Assembly (NCBI GenBank): GCA_045226255.1
Contig: JBGVCG010000010.1
Coordinates: 62,001-126,000 of the forward strand
Origin: UBA1181 sp045226255
GTDB lineage: Bacteria > Bacteroidota > Bacteroidia > Bacteroidales > Paludibacteraceae
Direction: 5' to 3'
DNA length: 64,000 nucleotides
A program made the translations under genes and the position numbers. This document shows positions 7,606 to 16,964 of this stretch, one piece after another. The notes under the pieces are model-generated. The model ran no database searches and was not told where the DNA came from. It was given only the letters and a program-made list of their open reading frames with translations. Position 1 is the stretch's first letter; every line of letters starts with the position of its first letter.

Positions 7606-8832
7606 ATGAGAAGAGTAGTCATCACAGGAATGGGCATCATTTCGCCCATCGGGAAAGACATCAAGACATTTTGGGAGAATCTGAAGAATGGAGTTTGCGG
7701 TATCGACTTCATCCAGAACATCGACACGACTGGCTTGGATGTGAAGATCGCTGGTGAAGTGAGAGATTTCCGTGCCGAGGACTTCGGTGTGGAGAAAGGC
7801 ATGGCGCGCAAGGCTGACCGTTACTGTCAATTTGCCCTCGCCGCCGCACAGCAAGCGATGAACGACAGAGGTGATCTCGGATTGCCTAACGAGAGAGTCG
7901 GCGTTTACGTAGGCTCTGGTATCGGTGGTATGCAGACATTCCTCAACGAGAGCAAAAAAATGCTCGAAGAGGGTCCAGGACGCATCTCTCCCCTATTCAT
8001 TCCAATGATGATTTCCAATATCGCGGCAGGTAACATCGCCATCGCACATCATGCGGAGGGTCCATGTCTGCCAGTCGTAACAGCCTGCGCAACCAGTACG
8101 CACGCAATCGGCGAGGCTTACAGAGCCATCAAATACGGATATGCGGACGCAATCATCGCTGGTGGTGCGGAAGCGACCATCAACCCTTTGGCAATCGGTG
8201 GATTCACCAACTGCAAGGCATTGTCCAAATCGAGCGATCCTAAACGCGCCTCCCTGCCATTCGACGCGGAGCGCAAAGGATTCGTCATCGGAGAGGGCGC
8301 CGGAATCGTCATCTTGGAGGAATATGAGCACGCAAAAGCGACGGGCGCTAAGATATACGGTGAGATCTGCGGCTACGGCAACACCTGCGACGCTTATCAC
8401 TACACCGCACCGAAACCTGACGGCACATGCGCTTCCAGAGCGATCAAGATGGCGCTCGACGAGGCGAACTACAGCGAGAAGGACACGTTGTACGTCAACG
8501 CACACGGTACAGGTACCCACATGAACGACTCCTCGGAGACACAAGCCCTCAAGCTGGCGTTAGGCGACAAGGAGGCTCGCAGGGCTCACATCAGCTCATC
8601 CAAGTCCATGACAGGACATATGTTGGGCGCTGCCGGTGGCGTAGAGGTGATCGTATCCGCCTTGTCACTCCAAGAGGGCATCGTGACGCCTACCATCGGA
8701 CTCAACAACCCAGATCCTGAGTGCGACTTGGATTACACGCCAAACAAAGCGCAGAAAGCAGACTTGACCATCGCCATCTCCAACTCGTTGGGATTCGGTG
8801 GACACAACGCCTGCGTCGCAATAAGAAAATAA
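7606..8832 (+). CDS. fabF: Beta-ketoacyl-ACP synthase II (FabF)
   Basis: Elongates acyl-ACP with malonyl-ACP. The 408 residues match FabF length. The catalytic residues are visible: Cys161 in VTACATSTHAIGEA, His300 in VNAHGTGTHMND and His338 in SKSMTGHMLGAAGG. The start ATG lies 2 bp after the fabK stop, so the two are translationally coupled in one operon. A strong intrinsic terminator closes the fabH-fabK-fabF unit. No acpP is seen next to it, unlike the common acpP-fabF arrangement. Confidence 0.97.
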   Translation: MRRVVITGMGIISPIGKDIKTFWENLKNGVCGIDFIQNIDTTGLDVKIAGEVRDFRAEDFGVEKGMARKADRYCQFALAAAQQAMNDRGDLGLPNERVGVYVGSGIGGMQTFLNESKKMLEEGPGRISPLFIPMMISNIAAGNIAIAHHAEGPCLPVVTACATSTHAIGEAYRAIKYGYADAIIAGGAEATINPLAIGGFTNCKALSKSSDPKRASLPFDAERKGFVIGEGAGIVILEEYEHAKATGAKIYGEICGYGNTCDAYHYTAPKPDGTCASRAIKMALDEANYSEKDTLYVNAHGTGTHMNDSSETQALKLALGDKEARRAHISSSKSMTGHMLGAAGGVEVIVSALSLQEGIVTPTIGLNNPDPECDLDYTPNKAQKADLTIAISNSLGFGGHNACVAIRK

Positions 8833-8879
8833 GTTCAAAAGAACGAACAACCTAAATCATAATTAGAATTAGTATGTGT

Positions 8880-8912
8880 AAGAGGATGTCAGTCTACGGC
8901 ATCCTCTTTTCA
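8880..8912 (+). terminator. Intrinsic terminator after fabF
   Basis: AAGAGGATG (8880-8888) pairs with CATCCTCTT (8900-8908), followed by a T run. It ends the fabHKF unit 48 bp after the stop. Confidence 0.85.
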
Positions 8913-8988
8913 TATATACACGACATTTTTTTGTCGAATTATTTTACATTTTGATTTAATTTTCTTATCTTAACGAATCGGAAAAACA

Positions 8989-8996
8989 TATATTTG
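8989..8996 (+). promoter_or_regulatory. -7 promoter element of M6 peptidase gene
   Basis: TATATTTG is a perfect TAnnTTTG match placing transcription start near 9001. This excludes the frame-extended TTG at 8994 as start codon and supports ATG 9027. Confidence 0.6.
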
Positions 8997-9026
8997 GGTC
9001 GTAAAATAATTAAGCATATATACGCC

Positions 9027-11603
9027 ATGAAACGCATAGTTTTATATATCAACATATTGCTCATCTATTTGCTATCCGCAAACACCACGCACGCCATGGT
9101 GTACAATGGGACACCCCATAAGATGACGCAACCCAACGGAGACACGGTGACCGTCTATCTGTATGGCTCGGAATTCTATATCGATGCCGAGAGCGTAGAC
9201 CACTACACGCTCACCACGGATGAAACCAGCGGAGAAATCTGCTACGCCATGCTCTCTAAAGACGGAAACGAATATGCCTCAACCGGTATCACCTACACCG
9301 GAGGAGAGACCCCAGAAGCGGTGAAAATGATCGTACAGACGGACCTTCGCATCAGCAAGGAGAGCAAAGCGAAGAAAATCGCCCAAGCGAAAAGCAAATT
9401 GGGCAAACCGGCAAGCGACACGAGCGGACCCGTCCTCCGTGCCGCCGTCGCACTACCCGACACCGTGTATGGGCTTTGCATCCTCATAGATTTCCCCAGC
9501 ACGAAATCAAGCATAACGATTGACCAAGTGGAGACTTTCCTAAACGGAGACAACAGCACTGTATTCGGCAACCAGAGCTCCATCAAGGAGTTCTTCCAGT
9601 GGATCTCCCACGGCAAACTTACCTACATCAACTTCGTGCCGGACAATTACTACACAGCGGAAAAAGAATTCAGCGACTACTCGCCGTCCGACGCCACAGA
9701 CTACACCATCGACCTATTCTATCCACAAATAGAGGCGGCGATCAACGATTGGGCGAAAAAGCATCCCGACAAGCTCAATCTGCTATCGGCTAACGAATAC
9801 CAGGGCATCAAGGCGCTGAACATCCTCTACGCCGGCACCTGCAAAAACAAATGGGCCACCGGCTTATGGCCTCACCAAAGCTACGTGAGCAACGTCAACC
9901 AAGTGAAGGTCTCCAATTGGAGGAACAAAGGACGCAATGTGCACCACGGCTACCAGATCTCCGACATGGGCAATAAACTGACCATGGGTACCTTCGTGCA
10001 CGAAAACGGACACTTGATCTGCGGATGGCCCGATTTTTACCAATACGAGGAACACGAGCCCAACAACGCCTCCGGATACAACATCGGCGACGCCTTCAGC
10101 ATCAGCAGTGAAACGAACCCATCCTACCCGAACCCTTGGGCTTTGGACCAAATGGGCTGGCTGGATGACACAAAGATTGACATAACGAACATCAAGGATG
10201 GTAGAGTCGTTACCCTCCAAAAAGGCTGTGGATACGTCGCCGTCTACAAAGGAAAGGGCAATAACGCCGAGGAGAAGTTCTACCTGGAGATCAGGGACAG
10301 ACATTACCTCCACAGCCGAGTGAACAAGGAGACGGGCATATTCATCTGGCACAGCTACGATAAGGGAGACAACTGCTACCCAGACAAAGAGGAACTGCTC
10401 GATTGCAGACCTGCGACATACGAGCATCCGTTCTGGAGCAAAAACAACGGTCCGAAGGTATTCTATGACGAGTCTGACCCAGACGCCAAGTGGAGAGACG
10501 GCGCAGAATCCGGCATATACATCTGGGACATCAGCGAAGGAGGAGAAACCATGACCTTCCGTTGCGGCAGGTACATAGAGACCCCTGAATTCACCACCCA
10601 AACACTACAACAAGCTGTCGCTTTCCAAGCGTACTACGATAGCATCCAACTGCAAGGCGGCGATGCGCCATACAAACTGGATCTGTACGACGGCGAATTA
10701 CCAGAAGGAATAGAACTGACAAGTTCCGGCGTGCTCCAAGGCACACCGACCCAAGCCGGAGAAACCACTTTCACCATAAAAGTGACCGATAGCAACGGCA
10801 AGACTGCCTACCAAGAGTTCTCCCTCACCGTGTACGAATCAACACCTTACGAGGGTGAGCCTTACACTATCCCTGGAGGCTTCCAAATGGAAAGATATGA
10901 CCGAGGTGGCGCGGAGGTGGCCTTCCACACCAGAAGGACGGTAGACACCCGTAGAATCAAGAACGCCAGAGACGACAATGAGTTCTTCCCGATGTCACAA
11001 GTCACCACAGGCAACTATGCGATAGAGTTCACGACGGAAGGTGAATGGACGAAATACACCGTCGATGTGCTGAAAAGCGGGTGGTATAACATGACGATAC
11101 AAAATGCGACAATATCAGACGCCATCCTGTTCCTAATGGTTGACCAAGAGATTACAGACACCATTAGCATACCAGGGCTCTACACGGAAGAATCAAGTTG
11201 GTTCCTCACCACGACAAAAGCCGTCAGCAAACCCACCACGAAGGAGCTTCACCTCGACCAAGGCGTGCATAAGTTGCAATTCATCGGGAATAGCTTGCCA
11301 TCCACTCTGCAAATGGATAGCGTATACTTCGAATTGGTGAAAGCGGACAAACCGACCACCTTGGTGGCGAACATTCCAAGCCGCAACATCACGATTTCGC
11401 AAGTCGAAAGGGGTGAGTTCCTTCTCTCAGGCGCGCAAGGTGACGAAATCATGTATGTATACACACCACAGGCGGAATTGCTGGAAGTAAAGAGACTCCT
11501 CAACGGAGAGAATAGATTCGGAGGCAACTACCGCAAAGGAATATACTTCATCCGCATAGTCGGCAACGAATTCACCCGCACACTTAAGGTGATAAAAGAA
11601 TAA
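9027..11603 (+). CDS. Secreted M6-family metalloprotease with T9SS C-terminal signal
   Basis: An 858-residue protein starting at ATG 9027, which gives a clean signal peptide (MKRIVLYINILLIYLLSANTTHA). The M6 (immune-inhibitor-A type) peptidase domain spans about 75-520, with the zinc motif HENGH at 325-329 followed by LICGWPDFYQ. Next come a cadherin-like putative Ig repeat (LPEGIELTSSGVLQGTPTQA), a CBM6-like beta-sandwich (about 610-770) and a C-terminal ~70-residue domain ending LKVIKE. The last looks like a T9SS type A sorting domain, so the protein is probably exported across the outer membrane and surface-attached or released. Substrate is unknown; the carbohydrate-binding-like module suggests attachment to glycan or glycoprotein. 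It is monocistronic, flanked by a promoter and a terminator. Confidence 0.9.
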   Translation: MKRIVLYINILLIYLLSANTTHAMVYNGTPHKMTQPNGDTVTVYLYGSEFYIDAESVDHYTLTTDETSGEICYAMLSKDGNEYASTGITYTGGETPEAVKMIVQTDLRISKESKAKKIAQAKSKLGKPASDTSGPVLRAAVALPDTVYGLCILIDFPSTKSSITIDQVETFLNGDNSTVFGNQSSIKEFFQWISHGKLTYINFVPDNYYTAEKEFSDYSPSDATDYTIDLFYPQIEAAINDWAKKHPDKLNLLSANEYQGIKALNILYAGTCKNKWATGLWPHQSYVSNVNQVKVSNWRNKGRNVHHGYQISDMGNKLTMGTFVHENGHLICGWPDFYQYEEHEPNNASGYNIGDAFSISSETNPSYPNPWALDQMGWLDDTKIDITNIKDGRVVTLQKGCGYVAVYKGKGNNAEEKFYLEIRDRHYLHSRVNKETGIFIWHSYDKGDNCYPDKEELLDCRPATYEHPFWSKNNGPKVFYDESDPDAKWRDGAESGIYIWDISEGGETMTFRCGRYIETPEFTTQTLQQAVAFQAYYDSIQLQGGDAPYKLDLYDGELPEGIELTSSGVLQGTPTQAGETTFTIKVTDSNGKTAYQEFSLTVYESTPYEGEPYTIPGGFQMERYDRGGAEVAFHTRRTVDTRRIKNARDDNEFFPMSQVTTGNYAIEFTTEGEWTKYTVDVLKSGWYNMTIQNATISDAILFLMVDQEITDTISIPGLYTEESSWFLTTTKAVSKPTTKELHLDQGVHKLQFIGNSLPSTLQMDSVYFELVKADKPTTLVANIPSRNITISQVERGEFLLSGAQGDEIMYVYTPQAELLEVKRLLNGENRFGGNYRKGIYFIRIVGNEFTRTLKVIKE

Positions 11604-11631
11604 AGGTGGGCCCCTAAGAGAGCCCACCTTT
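11602..11631. terminator. Bidirectional terminator between M6 peptidase and argS
   Basis: A perfect 10-bp stem, AAAGGTGGGC (11602-11611) with GCCCACCTTT (11622-11631), sits between convergent genes. It overlaps the last base of the peptidase stop region. Confidence 0.8.
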
Positions 11632-11662
11632 CAAAAGATAACTGTTTTTCCCTATACAAAGA

Positions 11663-13456
11663 TTACATCCTTTCCGGCACTTCAATGCCCAACAAGGACA
11701 TACCCGTCTTAACGACAGCCGCCACCTTCTTGGAGAGGAGGAGGCGGAATTGAGCCAGCTGGATATCCTTCTCCTTCAGGATGGAGAAGTCATGATAGAA
11801 GGAATTATACTGTTTTACCAACTCATAGACATAGTTCGCGATGAGGGCAGGGCTATATTCGGCACCAGCCTGCGCCACCACAGCCGGGAAGTTTGACAAT
11901 GTCTGGATCAGGTTCGACTCCACCTCGGAGATGTCCAAATCCGCAGGCAAAGCATTCGGCAACGTGATGTTGGATTCCGCAGCCTTACGCAGGACGGAGC
12001 AGATACGAGCGTGCGTATATTGGATGAACGGGCCCGTATTACCATTGAAATCGATGGACTCCTTCGGGTTGAAGAGCATATTCTTGCGAGGATCCACCTT
12101 CAGGATGAAGTACTTCAGCGCGCCCAATCCGCAGATACGGGCGATGTCGTCGATCTCCTCCTGCGTCATACCATCCAATTTTCCCAACTCACGGGAAACC
12201 TCTTTGGCGGAACTGATCATCTCGTCCATCAGGTCGTCCGCATCCACCACGGTACCTTCCCTCGACTTCATCTTACCCTCCGGCAATTCCACCATGCCAT
12301 AAGAGAAATGAACCAGATCCTTACCCCAAGAGAAGCCTAGGCGATCCAAGAGGATGGAAAGTACCTGGAAGTGGTAATTCTGCTCATTACCGACCACATA
12401 TATCATCTTGCTGATATCATATTCATTGAATCGTTGTGTAGCCGTACCAATGTCCTGCGTCATATAAACAGACGTGCCGTCGGAACGGAGCAGCAACTTC
12501 TCGTCCAACCCGTTTTGGGTCAAATCCGCCCACACGGAACCATCCGGACGGCGGTAGAAAGCGCCTGACTCAAGGCCTTCGTTCACCTTAGCCTTACCAT
12601 CGAGGTAGGTTTGTGACTCGTAATAGATCTTATCGAAGCCCACGCCAAGACGCTTGTAAGTCTCGTCGAAACCAGCGTAGACCCATTCGTTCATCATGTT
12701 CCAGAGCTTACGCACCTCAGGGTCGCCGTCCTCCCACTTCTTCAGCATCGATTGGGCCTCAACCATCAGCGGAGCCTCCCGTTTAGCGTCCTCCTCCGAT
12801 TTACCCTTCGCCATGAGGTCATTCACCTGAGCCTTATATTCCTTGTCAAACTTCACGTAGTAGTCGCCCACCAAGTGATCGCCCTTTTTACCGGAAGATG
12901 CAGGTGTTTCTCCATTGCCGAAGAGTTTCCAAGCCAACATAGACTTGCAGATATGGATACCACGGTCGTTCACAATGTTCGTCTTCACGACACGCAACCC
13001 ATTCGCCTCCAATATCTTGCACAAGCTATAGCCCAATAGGTTATTGCGCACGTGACCGAGGTGCAACGGTTTGTTCGTGTTTGGGGAAGAGTACTCCACC
13101 ATATAGAGGGGAGCGTCCGGTGTCACCGCCTTCGTTCCATACTTGTCGTCGGCGAGCATGGCGTTCAGTTGCGCCACCCAATTGCTTTTCGAGATGGAGA
13201 TGTTAAGGAAACCCTTGATAACATTATATTTCTCGACCGCACCATCAATCTTCATCAGTTCGTCGCCGATTTCAGCCGCAGTTTCCTCAGGTTTTTTCTT
13301 GGACATCTTCACAAAAGGGAAAACGACGAGGGTCAAATCGCCCTCAAAATCCTTACGAGTGGCCTGCAGTTGGATCAACTTGTCATCGATGGGCTGTCCA
13401 TAGAGCGTCTCAACCGCTTTTTTCACAGACTGGAACAAAGACTTATCTAAACTCAT
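11663..13456 (-). CDS. argS: Arginyl-tRNA synthetase
   Basis: Charges tRNA-Arg. The 597-residue class I enzyme starts at ATG 13456 (MSLDKSLFQSVKKAVE); the 20-residue in-frame extension upstream is hydrophobic and unlike ArgRS. Visible: the N-terminal Add-1 domain, HIGH motif as HLGHVRNN within EYSSPNTNKPLHLGH, a KMSKS-equivalent KMKSREG, and the C-terminal DALR anticodon-binding domain ending GIEVPERM, the usual ArgRS terminus. Both flanking genes have their own regulatory signals, so it is probably monocistronic. The 13457-13617 upstream DNA shows no other gene. Confidence 0.98.
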   Translation of the reverse strand: MSLDKSLFQSVKKAVETLYGQPIDDKLIQLQATRKDFEGDLTLVVFPFVKMSKKKPEETAAEIGDELMKIDGAVEKYNVIKGFLNISISKSNWVAQLNAMLADDKYGTKAVTPDAPLYMVEYSSPNTNKPLHLGHVRNNLLGYSLCKILEANGLRVVKTNIVNDRGIHICKSMLAWKLFGNGETPASSGKKGDHLVGDYYVKFDKEYKAQVNDLMAKGKSEEDAKREAPLMVEAQSMLKKWEDGDPEVRKLWNMMNEWVYAGFDETYKRLGVGFDKIYYESQTYLDGKAKVNEGLESGAFYRRPDGSVWADLTQNGLDEKLLLRSDGTSVYMTQDIGTATQRFNEYDISKMIYVVGNEQNYHFQVLSILLDRLGFSWGKDLVHFSYGMVELPEGKMKSREGTVVDADDLMDEMISSAKEVSRELGKLDGMTQEEIDDIARICGLGALKYFILKVDPRKNMLFNPKESIDFNGNTGPFIQYTHARICSVLRKAAESNITLPNALPADLDISEVESNLIQTLSNFPAVVAQAGAEYSPALIANYVYELVKQYNSFYHDFSILKEKDIQLAQFRLLLSKKVAAVVKTGMSLLGIEVPERM

Positions 13457-13617
13457 TTCCAAAAAGATATAGGGAAGCCAGCGGCTCCCGATTACTACAA
13501 ATAATGCGGGCACCAACGGCGGACTCCATCAGGAGAGGAAGCCATGCCACACAAAAACTTGCGCGAAAATACATAAAAATCTCCGATTATGGTCAGGAAA
13601 GCGCAAGAAAACAAAAG

Positions 13618-13642
13618 AGGCGACCCGAAAAACGAGCCGCCT
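13618..13642 (-). terminator. Intrinsic terminator of HU gene
   Basis: On the minus strand AGGCGGCTCG pairs with CGGGTCGCCT through a 5-T loop (10 bp including two G-U pairs), followed by CTTTTGTTTTC. Confidence 0.75.
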
Positions 13643-13664
13643 CCTGTAAGTTTGTTTAAAACAA

Positions 13665-13937
13665 TCAATTGAGAGCCTTGTTCAACTCTGCGCCTGCCTT
13701 AAACTTAGCAACTTTCTTAGCTGCAATCTTAATCTTCTTACCTGTTGCAGGGTTAACACCCTCACGTGCAGGATTCTCCTTTACTGAGAAAGATCCGAAA
13801 CCGATAAGAGCTACCTTGTCGTTGCCCTTCAATGCAGCAGTTACTACCTCTGAGTAAGCGTCAACAGCTTTCTTGCTGTCCGCAATAGTCAAACCGCTCT
13901 TCTCTGCGATTGCCTTAATGAATTCTGTCTTATTCAT
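13665..13937 (-). CDS. HU family DNA-binding protein
   Basis: A 90-residue histone-like nucleoid protein. It has the full HU/IHF pattern: N-terminal helices MNKTEFIKAIAEKSGLTIADSKKAV, the dimer core and the DNA-grasping beta arm with GFGSFSVKENPAREGVNPATGKKI and AKKVAKFKAGAELNKAL. HU bends DNA and compacts the nucleoid. Its codon choice (frequent CGT, GCA, CTG-poor, TAC/TCT-rich) differs from neighbours, which fits a highly expressed gene. A long 5' leader of about 115 nt is predicted from the promoter at 14059-14066. It is not possible to tell which HU paralogue this is. Confidence 0.95.
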   Translation of the reverse strand: MNKTEFIKAIAEKSGLTIADSKKAVDAYSEVVTAALKGNDKVALIGFGSFSVKENPAREGVNPATGKKIKIAAKKVAKFKAGAELNKALN

Positions 13938-14058
13938 AACAAATAATAATTAAATATATAATAAATCGTTGAAATATCACATCAAAAAGATCACCATCAC
14001 ATCATCAAAGTCCTGCCCCAAATCCTCGTTTATAGTCGCCATAACAGCGTATTCGCAA

Positions 14059-14066
14059 CAAAGATA
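14059..14066 (-). promoter_or_regulatory. -7 promoter element of HU gene
   Basis: On the minus strand this reads TATCTTTG, a perfect TAnnTTTG match. It implies a leader of roughly 115 nt; no known riboswitch is recognised in it. Confidence 0.55.
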
Positions 14067-14169
14067 ATCCCGAATATTAATTTTGCAAAAAAAAACAACG
14101 GAAAAATGTCGAGAAAATAAAAAAATAGACAATTTTATGTTCATCAACATAATATGCGGGGATTTTATT

Positions 14170-14177
14170 TATTTTTG
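14170..14177 (+). promoter_or_regulatory. -7 promoter element of rhomboid operon
   Basis: TATTTTTG matches TAnnTTTG exactly, about 24 bp before the first rhomboid start. It may drive the whole rhomboid-rhomboid-EEP-TonB receptor run. Confidence 0.55.
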
Positions 14178-14200
14178 CAGAGATAAAATAAAGGTTCAAT

Positions 14201-14950
14201 ATGGGAATAGGAATGGATAAGAATGGTTCGTCCATCTGCATACACTTGATCATCATCAATGTCTTATTTTTTGGCGCTGCTCATCTGCTTCCGAAGATAG
14301 ACATAGACCTCTATGGACTTTTAGGATTGCACTATTGGTCGGGAACAGACTTCAAGCCATACCAGTTCGTGACCTATATGTTCCTGCACGATCCGAATTC
14401 CATCGTCCACATCTTGTGCAACATGTTCAACCTCTACATGTTCGGTCCAATCATCGAACGCACGTTAGGGAGGAACAAGTTCCTCATCTACTATTTCGTG
14501 ACGGGTATCGGTGCGGGCATTGTGCAGCAGCTCGCATGGACATACGACCTCATTCCTTTCACCACCGAAATCAAACAGCTCATAGAGAGCGGAGTGAACC
14601 CGCCGATCAACTTGGGCAACGGTCAAATCCTAAGCACTATAGGTGAGGTGAACGCCTTCGCCAACGATTTCTACAACAGGCACCTCACCATCGGCGCCTC
14701 TGGTGCAGTGTTCGCATTGTTGCTCGCATTCGGGATGTTTTATCCCAACCAACCCCTCTTCCTCATGTTCATACCTATTCCCATCAAAGCGAAATATATG
14801 GTCATCGGATACGCGCTACTCGAGTTGTTCTGCGGAGTCAAAAACTTCAGCTTCGACAATGTCGCTCACTTCGCGCATCTGGGAGGATTATTATTCGGCC
14901 TGATTCTCATCCTTTACTGGAAGAAAAAGAACGTGCGAAGAATAGGATAA
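14201..14950 (+). CDS. Rhomboid family intramembrane serine protease
   Basis: A 249-residue inner-membrane protease that cleaves transmembrane helices of substrate proteins. The catalytic dyad is visible: Ser167 in TIGASGAVFA and His226 in AHFAHLGGLLFG. The L1-loop HDPNSIVHILCNMFNLYMFG segment carries the conserved His and Asn residues. About six hydrophobic segments are present. A second ATG at 14213 is an alternative start. It is first of a tight cluster with a second rhomboid (45-bp gap). An insertion of about 40 residues (IPFTTEIKQLIESGVNPP) lies between the third and fourth segments. Substrates are unknown. Confidence 0.93.
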   Translation: MGIGMDKNGSSICIHLIIINVLFFGAAHLLPKIDIDLYGLLGLHYWSGTDFKPYQFVTYMFLHDPNSIVHILCNMFNLYMFGPIIERTLGRNKFLIYYFVTGIGAGIVQQLAWTYDLIPFTTEIKQLIESGVNPPINLGNGQILSTIGEVNAFANDFYNRHLTIGASGAVFALLLAFGMFYPNQPLFLMFIPIPIKAKYMVIGYALLELFCGVKNFSFDNVAHFAHLGGLLFGLILILYWKKKNVRRIG

Positions 14951-14995
14951 ATGATTTTCACAATAATTCATTGAACCCATCAACAGAGATTCATC

Positions 14996-15877
14996 ATGAA
15001 AGGAGAAATCAAAGAGGAACTAATCGAGTCGTTCAAGCATGGAACCACCCTAACGAAGCTCATCTACATCAACTTGGGAGTCTTCCTACTGGTCAACCTT
15101 GCCATTGCGGTCCTCTCCCTGTTCAACATAGAGGCGCAATGGATCGACAAGCTCATGCTTCCCGCATGCGTCAGCACATTGCTCTACCAACCATGGTCCA
15201 TCGTCACATATATGTTCCTGCACACGGACTTCGTCCATATCCTTTGCAACATCCTGATGCTCTATTGGTTCGGCAAACTTTTCCTGCAACACTGCACACA
15301 ACATAACCTGGTGGGGGTATACATCTTAGGAGGAATTGCGGGAGGGGCAACCTACATCATCGCCTACAACCTATTCCCCCGTTTCGAAAACCAGATCTTT
15401 GCCGCCCAACTGTTAGGAGCATCCGCGGCAGTCATGGCGATCGTCATAGCGACCGCTGTATTCGCACCCAACCAGACCGTCCGTCTCTTCTTTTTCGGGG
15501 ATGTGAAAATCAAATGGATCGCCCTCATCAGCGTGGCGATCAGCATATTGCAGATCAAGGCGGAAAACGCGGGAGGCGAGCTGTCCCACATCGGTGGAGC
15601 CGTCGCCGGCTACATCTTCGCCGTCAAATACAAAAAAGGGGTGGACATCACCTCCTGGATCAACAACATCATCCACCGCACCGTGAACCTGCTCAAGGGG
15701 GCAGGAAGAAAGCCTAATATGAGAGTCACCTACACCAAGGAGAGCGACCAGGAATATAACTATAGGAAGAAACAGGAGGATGAAGAGATCAATAGGATTC
15801 TCGACAAGATAAAAAGCAGCGGATACGAATCACTAAACGACGATGAAAAAGGAAAACTCTTCGGAAAAAAAAGGTAG
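14996..15877 (+). CDS. Second rhomboid family serine protease with cytoplasmic C-terminal tail
   Basis: A 293-residue paralogue of the preceding gene. It has the L1 motif HTDFVHILCNILMLYWFG, Ser143 in LLGASAAVMAI and His198 in ELSHIGGAVAG, so the dyad is intact, although the usual GxSG is GASA here. After the last membrane segment (about residue 212) a charged tail of about 80 residues ends in EINRILDKIKSSGYESL with a DUF6576-like pattern. The 3' end overlaps the next gene by 35 bp in another frame. The paired rhomboids may act in sequence or on different substrates (inference). Confidence 0.92.
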   Translation: MKGEIKEELIESFKHGTTLTKLIYINLGVFLLVNLAIAVLSLFNIEAQWIDKLMLPACVSTLLYQPWSIVTYMFLHTDFVHILCNILMLYWFGKLFLQHCTQHNLVGVYILGGIAGGATYIIAYNLFPRFENQIFAAQLLGASAAVMAIVIATAVFAPNQTVRLFFFGDVKIKWIALISVAISILQIKAENAGGELSHIGGAVAGYIFAVKYKKGVDITSWINNIIHRTVNLLKGAGRKPNMRVTYTKESDQEYNYRKKQEDEEINRILDKIKSSGYESLNDDEKGKLFGKKR

Positions 15878-16964
15878 AAAACTGGGCTTCATACGATTCA
15901 CAGTATACACCTTTGCGGTCCTGTTCAACGGGCTCGTAGCCTTATGCATGCTGATCGCTAAAACGGCATGCTTCATCGACCCTGCCGAACACATCCTCCC
16001 GTCTTACCTGGGATTGGCATTCCCTTACCTGCTGTTGGCCAACACAGCCTTCCTACTCTTTTGGATCGCAAGGAAGAAAATCTACTTCCTCATCCCAATC
16101 ATCGCCTTCGTGGCCTGCTACAGCGAGACACGCAGGACCTTTTCCATCGGGCATGACCACAAGGCGACGGGAGACACGATCTCCGTCACCAGCTACAATG
16201 TCCAGATGTTCCAATTCTTCGCCCCCAAGGAGAAGAACCAAACGCTGGAATACATACTGAACTGTGGATCCGACATCGTATGCATCCAGGAGTTCGGACA
16301 CAGTACCCGAAAAGGATACCTCTCACAGAAGGAAATCACGGACACGCTATCCACCCTATATCCATACTGCGCCGTCTACGAAAACCAACTGTCATGGAAC
16401 GCTCAAATCGGAGTCGCCATCCTCTCCAAATACCCTGTCGTGAACAAAGGCTACATCAACTACGAATCGGAGCATAACAGCGCCATCTATGCGGATATAC
16501 TCTTCAAGGGAGACACCATACGGGTATTCGACTGCCACTTCGAGAGCAACAAACTGACGGAAGAGGAGAAAGCCACCCTGCGGAAAATCAAGGCGGTTTC
16601 CAAAGACGACGCAAACAGCGTGGTGAATTCCGTCTCCACAAAAATGAGCACCTCATATAAGGTCAGGGCTAAACAAGCGAAGGTGATCAAAGAACTCATC
16701 CAAAAGACCAAGTATCCTATCATCCTATGTGGAGATTTCAACGACGTTCCGGTCTCATATACCTACAACACCGTGAAGGGTGACAGGCTCATCGACTCAT
16801 TCGCCGAATGTGGTTCCGGCTACGGATACACCTACAACGGGAAACTCTTCCACTTCCGCATCGACCAAATCATGCACAGCAAAGAAGGGAAGGCCCTCCA
16901 ATTCCAAATCGGGAAGGAGAAATACTCAGATCATTATCCTATCTCATGCAAAATCGTATTCTGA
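15843..16964 (+). CDS. Membrane-anchored endonuclease/exonuclease/phosphatase (EEP) family protein
   Basis: A 373-residue protein with three N-terminal hydrophobic segments (residues about 15-90) and an EEP-fold catalytic domain (about 110-373). Motifs seen: TSYNVQMF, the metal-binding Glu in IVCIQEFG, the Asp/Asn pair in LCGDFNDVP and the terminal SDHYPI. The fold covers nucleases, phosphatases and sphingomyelinases, so the substrate is open. The start at 15843 overlaps the preceding rhomboid by 35 bp; the next in-frame Met would cut the first membrane segment. The rhomboid-rhomboid-EEP order recurs in Bacteroidales. Confidence 0.9.
   Translation: MKKENSSEKKGRKLGFIRFTVYTFAVLFNGLVALCMLIAKTACFIDPAEHILPSYLGLAFPYLLLANTAFLLFWIARKKIYFLIPIIAFVACYSETRRTFSIGHDHKATGDTISVTSYNVQMFQFFAPKEKNQTLEYILNCGSDIVCIQEFGHSTRKGYLSQKEITDTLSTLYPYCAVYENQLSWNAQIGVAILSKYPVVNKGYINYESEHNSAIYADILFKGDTIRVFDCHFESNKLTEEEKATLRKIKAVSKDDANSVVNSVSTKMSTSYKVRAKQAKVIKELIQKTKYPIILCGDFNDVPVSYTYNTVKGDRLIDSFAECGSGYGYTYNGKLFHFRIDQIMHSKEGKALQFQIGKEKYSDHYPISCKIVF

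Noticed and set aside
8994..9026. Upstream TTG start for the M6 peptidase
   Set aside because: It lies within the promoter -7 element and would hide the signal peptide.
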